Assembly (NCBI GenBank): GCA_913049685.1
Contig: CAJWZD010000013.1
Location: 1-54,046 of the forward strand
Direction of reading: 5' to 3'
Length of the DNA stretch: 54,046 bases
From: an uncultured Fidelibacterota bacterium
GTDB taxonomy: Bacteria; Fidelibacterota; Marinisomatia; Marinisomatales; TCS55
A program made the position numbers and the translations under genes. The notes under the pieces are model-generated. The model was not told the DNA's origin, made no database searches, and saw nothing but the letters and a program-made list of their open reading frames with translations. Of this stretch, positions 47,887-54,046 are shown one piece after another; within the stretch, counting starts at the first letter, position 1; each line of letters begins with the position of its first letter.

Positions 47887-48270
47887 ATGAAAAAGGGTAA
47901 TTTTTTTAAAAATTATTATAAACACCTAATCATTTGGGCGATAATTATAAGTGCCATCGTAATTGCTCTCAAATACGGTGTAGACAAAAAAGCCGTTGTT
48001 TTTGGAACTGTAACAATTGGAGTATTTACACAAGCCTTTGCCAGTCTTTCTGCTCTGATTGGTGCTCTGCCATTAATTGGTCCTTTCATTGTGAAGCTTT
48101 TTGCGATACCTTTAGTATGGGTCATTCAAGCTAGCGGATCTCTTGTAGGTGCAGTCGCCATTAAAAAAGGCTATACAAAGGAGATGGTGAAATCACGTGT
48201 GCTCACATTGGCATTATTAATTGGAATACTCATAGGTTATATAATTGGACACCTTGTGCCAATTAGTTAA
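47887..48270 (+). CDS. Small membrane protein next to mgtE, unknown
   Basis: 127 residues, with hydrophobic helices about 15-28, 38-62, 63-88 and 104-124, and a basic N-terminus (MKKGNFFKNYYKH). The glycine/alanine-rich middle (FASLSALIGALPLIGPFIVK) resembles small-membrane or channel-associated proteins. No family was recognised. It begins immediately after mgtE with no gap, so it may belong to Mg2+ transport, but nothing in the sequence proves it. Confidence 0.65.
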   Translation: MKKGNFFKNYYKHLIIWAIIISAIVIALKYGVDKKAVVFGTVTIGVFTQAFASLSALIGALPLIGPFIVKLFAIPLVWVIQASGSLVGAVAIKKGYTKEMVKSRVLTLALLIGILIGYIIGHLVPIS

Positions 48271-48278
48271 TATATAAA

Positions 48279-48713
48279 ATGAATTTACTTGTTCTTCATG
48301 GCCCCAATCTAAATCTTATGGGTTCTATATCTGCTAGGAATAGCGAAAATATCACCTTATCAAAAATAGATTCAAAACTTAAGCGCGTTGCAAGAGAGTT
48401 AAGCATTAATCTTAAAACTATGCAAACACATAAAGTGTTTAATGCAATCAATTTCGTTCAGCGCAATCGCAATTGGGCAGATGGTTTATTGTTTAGTCCT
48501 TCATCTTGGTCAAAATACGAATATTCGCTATTAGAATGCCTTATTGTGTCAGATATCATAACTATTGAAATAGTGTTTAGTAAAAAATATAATTTAATAG
48601 ATAGTGATTTAAAATCCATTTTTACTGGAATTTGTAAGAAGACGTTAACTGGGGACCCTGACAAGGTGTATCTTGATGGTATCAAAGAAATTCAAAAAAT
48701 TATTAAAACTTAA
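48279..48713 (+). CDS. Degenerate type II 3-dehydroquinate dehydratase homologue
   Basis: 144 residues, the length and order of AroQ: it starts LLVLHGPNLNLMG and continues with a Rossmann-like ADGLLFSPSS...ITIEIVFS. The general-base Tyr region (normally an Arg-x-Pro/…-Tyr-Gly) reads SARNSENITL, without Tyr. The Asn-Pro-Gly-Ala-Tyr-Thr-His loop is FSPSSWSKYEYS, and the Glu-Val-His-Leu-Ser-Asn strand is EIVFSK, so the catalytic His is Val. It is probably inactive as a dehydratase. It could be a regulatory or structural derivative. The M23 lipoprotein gene starts inside its 3' end. Confidence 0.75.
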   Translation: MNLLVLHGPNLNLMGSISARNSENITLSKIDSKLKRVARELSINLKTMQTHKVFNAINFVQRNRNWADGLLFSPSSWSKYEYSLLECLIVSDIITIEIVFSKKYNLIDSDLKSIFTGICKKTLTGDPDKVYLDGIKEIQKIIKT

Positions 48714-49764
48714 TTTATTTGCTCATATTGTAGCCGCTCTTCTTCTAAGTAGCTGTGCGCAAGTTAGCAATCAACGACAAGCTAATGATGACAATCCTGC
48801 TCATAATACTAAAGTCATTTTCAGTGAAGACAGCTTGAAAGCAAAAATAGTAACTAGCGCTAATTTTTTAAATTTTCAAGAGGCGTTAGTTAAAGTAAAA
48901 ATACCGTTGTTACCAGAGTATTTATTAGACGGCCTTTATCCCAATATTGATGATTCAACTTCAGCTCAATATTCAAAAGTAATTTCAAATAATATACCAA
49001 GTTCTTTATTTGTTCGAACTTTAAATAGTTTTAAGGAAGATGGGGGGTTACTTCAATTTACTTTTCACATTGATACAGCATATGTTTTCCCACTAATTAA
49101 AAAAAACCTTATTCAATTCATTGAGACTGATTATGCCCATCCCATGTTTAATACTGATCCTGTAATTCCCAAATTTGACGAATTGACACCAAAAACTAAA
49201 CTATTACTTCCTATTGATAATCTCAGGTTTCCATCTAGAGCTTCCAGGCTTCCAAATGCACCAAGAACCTATCGTTCTGGTACGCATAGGGGTATAGATT
49301 TTTTTTCAAATTGGGGTACACCAGTAAGAGCAGTAGCGGAAGGTGTAATTATTAGATCTGATTTATCATACAAGGAGGTGTCTCCTGATTTTAGAAAAGA
49401 AATGCTTAGGCGCGCAGCTATGCTAAAACGTACACCTTCTGATATATTTAATGAGCTCTTGCTGGGTCAAGCCGTTATTATCGATCACGGTTTTAAATTA
49501 TTCAGCGGCTATAGAGCAATCACTATCTATGCACATTTATCTAGCATTAATTCTAATGTCAAACCTGGGTATATTATAAAAGCTGGTGAAACATTTGCGA
49601 TGTCAGGTAACTCTGGAACCGAGCCAAGCACACTTGGCACTAGAAATGAGTCGCATTTACATTGGGAGCTTATATTGCAAGACTCTGGAGGGGAATACTA
49701 CTTCGGACGAGACCTTGACCATGAAACACTTATGATGGCCCTTGATCGTATTTTTGAGAATTAG
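48676..49764 (+). CDS. M23-type peptidase lipoprotein
   Basis: The ATG at 48676 follows AAGGTG by 7 bases, overlapping the dehydroquinase-like gene by 38 bases; a TTG just upstream is less likely. The signal peptide ends in LLLSSC, a good lipobox. The C-terminal LytM/M23 domain has GTHRGIDFFSNWGTPVRAVAEG (His, Asp) and HLHWEL (second His). An insertion lies between them (about residues 235-270). M23 enzymes cut peptidoglycan cross-links. Whether this one is active or an activator (EnvC-like) is not decided by sequence; all zinc ligands appear present. Confidence 0.9.
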   Translation: MVSKKFKKLLKLNLFAHIVAALLLSSCAQVSNQRQANDDNPAHNTKVIFSEDSLKAKIVTSANFLNFQEALVKVKIPLLPEYLLDGLYPNIDDSTSAQYSKVISNNIPSSLFVRTLNSFKEDGGLLQFTFHIDTAYVFPLIKKNLIQFIETDYAHPMFNTDPVIPKFDELTPKTKLLLPIDNLRFPSRASRLPNAPRTYRSGTHRGIDFFSNWGTPVRAVAEGVIIRSDLSYKEVSPDFRKEMLRRAAMLKRTPSDIFNELLLGQAVIIDHGFKLFSGYRAITIYAHLSSINSNVKPGYIIKAGETFAMSGNSGTEPSTLGTRNESHLHWELILQDSGGEYYFGRDLDHETLMMALDRIFEN

Positions 49765-51623
49765 GATTGCACTCTTTTAAGATTACTTGAAATAGTTTCA
49801 TCATCAGGTAAAACTTCTGATGCAAGCTCATAACATATCTTAGCTTTTTCCCTATCGCCAGATAAAAAATAAACGCTACCAAAATAGTCAAGTATCAAAC
49901 CCCATCTTCTGCGAACCGCTTCCTCACTACCATTCAAGCTCTTTACCTCATTAACTAAAAACTGCTTTATTTGCGGATTATTATACTGACTATAGTGTAA
50001 ACCAGCATACGCTAGAGCTTTAATATCGATGTCCTCATACTTAGCATAATCCTTTAACTTTTCAATAATGCTTGTATCTAAATACTCCATTCCCGGTGAA
50101 AGATAACGTTTAATAAAATAGCTGAGGTTATAGAATTGTCCCATCGGGTGGAAATGGTCTGGTTGAAGTAATATTTTTGCAGCATCACCACCTAATGTAT
50201 TTTCATTTATTTTTAATCTGTTTGCAATTACAGGATTTAACGGTTTAAGTGGCCCATACCAATCCTCTACAATCGATTGAAGCTGAGGCTCCGATATGTC
50301 AGCATGACATTGCTGACACGCTGATTCAAATCCCTGAGACACATCAAACATTGGGCGTGGAATGGAAACTGTATGATCAGAACGCTTGTAGGTTATTTCA
50401 TTGCCTATAGCAAGATGTTGCCGTGTGGGCATATGACAAGCAATACAACTACTTCCATCAGATTCCTCTTCATGGAACGTATGGGCCGTTACATCAAGAG
50501 ATTTAGTCACATGGCAAGACAAGCACTGGTTATCATCGAAACGATCGATTAAGGCGTTTCCTGCAATGTCTTGATAATCATTACTGTGTGGATTGTGACA
50601 GCTGGTGCAATCCATCGATCCATTAATATAACAATCGCTGTACAAATGATTTAGAGAATACCCAAATGTTTGAATTCGGCCATTTGCTCCGAATGGATTT
50701 TCATTGCCCAGTAAAGGCAGCTTTAGGGAATAAAATTCGTGAAGATTCTCTCCGGGTAGATAATCTTCACGCAGAGGTGTTTTAACTGCGTGACATTGAA
50801 AGCACATGTCCAAGCTTTTATCGGTACTTAACCCAACAGCGGATATCATAGCAATGTCGGTATCGGACTTGATTATACCATCGACAATATTTGACATAAT
50901 CGTAGCATGTTTTTTTGCAGGACCATGACACGATTCACAATTTATTTCAAGAGATGTAAACTTTACATCATAAACATCATTGACTTTTTTAGCAATAATT
51001 TGACTACCATGACATTGTTGACAGTTAGACATGTCAGCTATTTCGCCAATTACCCTATGAGGTGGCCAGTTATATAGATCATCAAGTACAAATTCAGGTT
51101 TTATCTTAACCCACTTTTCGTCTGATCTGAGCTGCACAAACCATACGTCTTCATGTTTACTATAATCAAAGGGTAGAAAGCGATAGGTTCCATCAGGATA
51201 TTTACCAAAAAAAGTCTGAGTGCCACCATTAAGCATTAAACCCTTACCAACTACAGACTCAACAACAATAGTTTGAATTAAGGTGCCATTTCTTTTTTCG
51301 ATTCTAAATTGATAAATATCATTGACAATTTCAGGGTATATGATTGCATCGTTTAGCTCTATTGGTTTTCCATCAAATGGCGCAATCACATTTGCAGGGT
51401 TTGCAGGTCCTCCAGCATTCGCATGTGATGACCCTTTCCATTGATCATAAATATCTGCATGACATGCTTGGCATTGATTGCTACCAATGAAGTCTGCAAA
51501 ATTTATTTTAGGGTCTTTATGTGTAAAGCTTGATAGCTGTACTAAATCTTTCTCGCTTGAACAACTAGTAGTAAGCAAAAGAGAAAAGTATAAAATAATT
51601 GAAGTGAAACGAGTATAAAGCAT
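49761..51623 (-). CDS. Octahaem c-type cytochrome lipoprotein with C-terminal TPR-like region
   Basis: Eight CXXCH motifs: CQACH, CQQCH, CESCH, CFQCH, CTSCH, CLSCH, CIACH and CQQCH. The ATG at 51623 begins a lipoprotein-like signal (IILYFSLLLTTSC); the frame is open farther up to 51683, but that would run through a terminator. An early motif SSHANAGGPANP and the HNPHS pattern recall cytochrome c554-like multihaem proteins. The last ~120 residues are helical (HYSQYNNPQIKQFL, GDREKAKICYELASEVLP), TPR/HEAT-like. It probably carries electrons at the envelope. The terminal acceptor is not evident. It converges on the M23 gene with a 4-base stop overlap. Confidence 0.93.
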   Translation of the reverse strand: MLYTRFTSIILYFSLLLTTSCSSEKDLVQLSSFTHKDPKINFADFIGSNQCQACHADIYDQWKGSSHANAGGPANPANVIAPFDGKPIELNDAIIYPEIVNDIYQFRIEKRNGTLIQTIVVESVVGKGLMLNGGTQTFFGKYPDGTYRFLPFDYSKHEDVWFVQLRSDEKWVKIKPEFVLDDLYNWPPHRVIGEIADMSNCQQCHGSQIIAKKVNDVYDVKFTSLEINCESCHGPAKKHATIMSNIVDGIIKSDTDIAMISAVGLSTDKSLDMCFQCHAVKTPLREDYLPGENLHEFYSLKLPLLGNENPFGANGRIQTFGYSLNHLYSDCYINGSMDCTSCHNPHSNDYQDIAGNALIDRFDDNQCLSCHVTKSLDVTAHTFHEEESDGSSCIACHMPTRQHLAIGNEITYKRSDHTVSIPRPMFDVSQGFESACQQCHADISEPQLQSIVEDWYGPLKPLNPVIANRLKINENTLGGDAAKILLQPDHFHPMGQFYNLSYFIKRYLSPGMEYLDTSIIEKLKDYAKYEDIDIKALAYAGLHYSQYNNPQIKQFLVNEVKSLNGSEEAVRRRWGLILDYFGSVYFLSGDREKAKICYELASEVLPDDETISSNLKRVQS

Positions 51624-51645
51624 TACTGGTAATTTAATGTAAAAA

Positions 51646-51680
51646 AAAAGCCCCGCATATTCAAAATATGCAGGGCTTTT
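51646..51680 (-). terminator. Rho-independent terminator after PorV-like gene
   Basis: AAAAGCCC and GCATATT pair with AATATGC and GGGCTTTT, leaving one C/A mismatch and a 3-base loop. The minus-strand reading ends in nine T. It is about 22 bases after the stop at 51702. Confidence 0.9.
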
Positions 51681-51701
51681 CAAAGCGTCATCTAGTTATA
51701 T

Positions 51702-52814
51702 CTAGAATCCAACGTTAAGAGTGAAAACTGAACTAGCGTCAAAACCATCAAATCCAGTTGGAATATATGCATAGTCGATTGATGCATTAACTCCAAGATA
51801 TCTTTGAAGGTAGACAGTTCCACCAAATGAAACACCATCGTACATGTTGTCGATCTCAACCTTGCTAGAAGATTCATCAACAGTTGTAGTTCTGGAGTCA
51901 TCTGTACGTTCTACAGTTTCCATTTCAAAAAGGAATCCACCGCGAACTGTTAAAAGTCCAGGAAGTGAGTATGAAGCCATTAACTTTGTCTTATCTTGTT
52001 CAAAGTTATTACTTTCATAGGTACCAGCTACTTGAAGACCAGGCATGACATCATAAGCCATACCGATTTCAAATAACATTGGCACGTCAAACTCAGCGGG
52101 CTCAACTTTTAGGAACTGTGTTAAACGATCAGTACCAACTTCGACTGCTTTTGTTAAAAGTCCAGAACCTTCGTAGCGCATAGGTCTACCAAAGTTTCTA
52201 ACCGCAACACCAACATCTAAGTTAGAGATATTTAGAAAGTCCATGTATTGTACACCAGCGTCAACTGTCATTGCTGTACCTTTGACCCTTCTAAATCCTT
52301 CTGAAGTCGTATTGACTGTTACACCCATAGATGTCTTAGCTGACATCATACGAGAGAACGTTAAACCAGCAGTAAAATTGCTGGGTGAAAACTTCTCACC
52401 TGTTCCATCTGGCGCAAATACTGTAGTAACCGGTATTTCACCAACATCTAATGATCTTACCGATACACCAAATGAGTTTTTACCAAGCTTTACAGCTGCT
52501 CCAGCAAACATTACTGACATATCAGCAAAGTGTGAACGCTGTGAGAACGTTGTTTCTAGGTTATTAGTTGCCCTAGCCATTCCAGCAGGATTCCAGTACG
52601 CTGCACCTACTCCAGTAGCAGTTGCAACAGCACCACCGCCACTTAAATAAGCAGCACCCTGTGGGATGAGTAGAGACACAGCTGATGAAGTACCATTTCT
52701 AGCACCACCAGCCAGGTCACCACCATATTCGAATCTTCCCTGCGCCGATAAGGCATTTAGAGAGAATGCTAATACAGCTGTGATCGCAATTATTCTTTTA
52801 TTAATCATAATCAT
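51702..52814 (-). CDS. PorV/PorQ-family outer-membrane beta-barrel protein
   Basis: 370 residues with a signal peptide (ending near LSAQ). FadL-like beta-barrel with GAAYWNPAGMARATN (PorV hallmark), alternating strands such as FTAGLTFSRMMSAKTSMGV and VGVAVRNFGRPMRY, and a C-terminal FTLNVGF ending in Phe. PorV shuttles type IX cargo to the attachment complex; PorV-like proteins also occur as separate FCB barrels. The start is ATG 52814 or ATG 52808, with AAGGA just upstream. It follows the cargo-like gene by 15 bases. Confidence 0.88.
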   Translation of the reverse strand: MIMINKRIIAITAVLAFSLNALSAQGRFEYGGDLAGGARNGTSSAVSLLIPQGAAYLSGGGAVATATGVGAAYWNPAGMARATNNLETTFSQRSHFADMSVMFAGAAVKLGKNSFGVSVRSLDVGEIPVTTVFAPDGTGEKFSPSNFTAGLTFSRMMSAKTSMGVTVNTTSEGFRRVKGTAMTVDAGVQYMDFLNISNLDVGVAVRNFGRPMRYEGSGLLTKAVEVGTDRLTQFLKVEPAEFDVPMLFEIGMAYDVMPGLQVAGTYESNNFEQDKTKLMASYSLPGLLTVRGGFLFEMETVERTDDSRTTTVDESSSKVEIDNMYDGVSFGGTVYLQRYLGVNASIDYAYIPTGFDGFDASSVFTLNVGF

Positions 52815-52829
52815 GTTATCCTTCTCGCC

Positions 52830-54046
52830 TTAAAAGCGTTTTGAGAATTCTTCTTCAGTGACCATTGCAAACTTCAATACCTTTGAAGTGCCAAGTCCTG
52901 GCATGTCAATATGAATGACATACACACCACTTGCCAATGGGAAATCATTTGAATTTCTCATATTCCATCTCTGATACTGAGAGGTAGTAGTCTTTTGGAA
53001 GTTTGCTACCATTGTACCAGCGACGTTGAATACTTTGAAATAAACATCTTGTGATGTTGGAAGATGATTAAACGTTACATACTTAGGTAGCGGAAGAACG
53101 GAGTCTGTGCCTTCTAGCTCATGGCGTCCCATGTATGGATTAGGAAATACGTTTATCATTTGAACATCGTCTTTTGCAACTGATGAAGCTTGCTTTGGAG
53201 CGGTTACTGTAAACTCATCAGTAAGCTGATTAGTTTTATTAGTAATTATTCGCGTCACACTACCTTTTTCTAGTCCAGTGTTATTACCAACGCCATCACC
53301 ATCGGTATCCTGTCCGGCAAATGCATCAATTGTTCCGTCAGCTACATCATCAAGGTTCCAGACAAAGAAGATATTACGCCCCATTAACTCTGGTCCCTCG
53401 TGCGTACCATCATGGTAATTTCCACCATCAGCATAGTGACCATCAGCATCTGGAGATCCTCCACCTATTGCGATAGATGATGCAAGCCAAGCTTGATAGC
53501 CTGCTTCGCCTTCACTCATATCAACAGGTAGATGTGGATATGTCCAGTCTGTGTATGGATCGTTTGATCCACCTGATCCAGGGTGATCATTTGCATGAAG
53601 ACCCCATCTGTCATTACCATCATAGTCATAGAACCATGGAAGCATTCTAACATTCTGAGTAATATCCCAGATTTCAAAACCAACTCTAACTAGAGAGCTG
53701 GTAGTGTAATATGCTAGAGCATAGTTATCATCTTCCCAAGTCCAACGATACTCATAATCATTAGGTATAAGATATCCCCATCCACTACCTCTAATGATTC
53801 TTGAAATCATGTTGTCGTAACTGTTGCCAGCTGCTCCACCACCGTGGAAGAACCAACCTGTTCCATCTGATTGGTTAACACGTCCAGTATAGGAGGTTGG
53901 GAAGCCGCCCCAGTCTTGAGAACCCTGACATGGAACTTCTTCAGTACAACTGCCATCAGCATTAGCAACAACTATGAAGTTTTTAAATGCATTTGGTGGG
54001 CCAGTTACTTTCCAAGCAAGACCATCTGCAGCAGGATATCCAGGAT
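52830..54046 (-). CDS. Secreted protein with C-terminal type IX-like sorting domain (5' part beyond window)
   Basis: The frame is open to the right edge (at least 405 residues). The end carries MINVFPNPYMGRHELE, PKYVTFNHLPTSQDVYFKVF, NVAGTMVANFQ, LASGVYVIHIDMPGLG and a short charged tail, the layout of FCB type IX secretion C-terminal domains. The preceding region is rich in Asp/Gly/Trp (HADDHP-like, DYDGNDRW, GQDTDGDGVGNNTG) with possible calcium-binding turns. An internal ATG at 53810 is not the true start. Its N-terminal domain is outside the window. Coexpression with the PorV-like barrel fits a cargo/shuttle pair. Confidence 0.85.
   Translation of the reverse strand, partial: PGYPAADGLAWKVTGPPNAFKNFIVVANADGSCTEEVPCQGSQDWGGFPTSYTGRVNQSDGTGWFFHGGGAAGNSYDNMISRIIRGSGWGYLIPNDYEYRWTWEDDNYALAYYTTSSLVRVGFEIWDITQNVRMLPWFYDYDGNDRWGLHANDHPGSGGSNDPYTDWTYPHLPVDMSEGEAGYQAWLASSIAIGGGSPDADGHYADGGNYHDGTHEGPELMGRNIFFVWNLDDVADGTIDAFAGQDTDGDGVGNNTGLEKGSVTRIITNKTNQLTDEFTVTAPKQASSVAKDDVQMINVFPNPYMGRHELEGTDSVLPLPKYVTFNHLPTSQDVYFKVFNVAGTMVANFQKTTTSQYQRWNMRNSNDFPLASGVYVIHIDMPGLGTSKVLKFAMVTEEEFSKRF

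Noticed and set aside
51624-51683. Upstream in-frame start for the octahaem cytochrome
   Set aside because: It would run through a strong terminator hairpin; ATG 51623 gives a normal lipoprotein signal.
52830-53810. Start of the right-edge cargo gene at the internal ATG 53810
   Set aside because: The reading frame continues without stop to the window edge with similar protein content, so this ATG is internal.

Overview
The window is one compact, AT-rich bacterial contig (clearly below 45% GC by eye) in which almost every base is coding. The lineage suggested is a Gram-negative member of the FCB group, most like the marine Candidatus Marinimicrobia (SAR406). This is an inference from a PorV-type outer-membrane barrel beside a cargo protein with a type IX-like C-terminal domain, many Sec signal peptides and lipoboxes, right-handed beta-helix/FN3 surface proteins ending units in PDLGAYEN, a short archaeal/eukaryotic-type ProRS, and an octahaem lipoprotein. 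No rRNA or tRNA gene, CRISPR array, transposase or phage gene was seen.

Region 1 (1-10.4 kb, minus strand) is an envelope operon: a FlgT/TolB-N-like protein, an LPP20-like protein, a TlpA-type thioredoxin, a CsgG/TolB-N-like membrane-tailed protein, and a giant secreted beta-helix protein (>2,280 residues, running off the left edge) whose start overlaps the preceding stop. A TPR lipoprotein with an SLH-like C-terminus is transcribed divergently. Region 2 (11.6-17.9 kb, plus) has three small unknown exported proteins and ligA, then an ABC-2 exporter and a predicted beta-barrel joined by ATGA overlaps.

Region 3 (17.9-34.7 kb, minus) is a nearly gap-free run of 14 genes: rho, an orphan Cas6b-like protein, an aspartate aminotransferase, rpmE, DUF1385, prfA, prmC, dnaE, a stand-alone B12-binding subunit, a TPR protein, an AlkA-type glycosylase, a penicillin-acylase-like hydrolase, an S9 peptidase and a predicted beta-propeller protein. 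Upstream are folC, an AMIN/amidase_3 cell-wall hydrolase and two tiny paralogous membrane proteins, each preceded by a perfect hairpin just 5' of a strong Shine-Dalgarno sequence.

Region 4 (38.5-49.8 kb) has eno-ftsB (plus), rhomboid-recO-proS (minus), then a plus-strand set: amidohydrolase, SpoU methyltransferase, CPBP protease, mgtE, a small membrane protein, a dehydroquinase homologue lacking key catalytic residues, and an M23 lipoprotein. Region 5 (49.8-54.0 kb, minus) carries the octahaem lipoprotein, the PorV-like barrel and the 3' end of the sorted cargo protein.

Most unusual points: a Cas6b-fold protein without the expected histidines or any CRISPR locus, sitting between rho and aspC; the hairpin-led mini membrane protein pair; an apparently inactive dehydroquinase; two genes whose best starts appear to be ATA (folC) and ATT (an exported protein); and an export-like operon ending in a four-module beta-helix giant.
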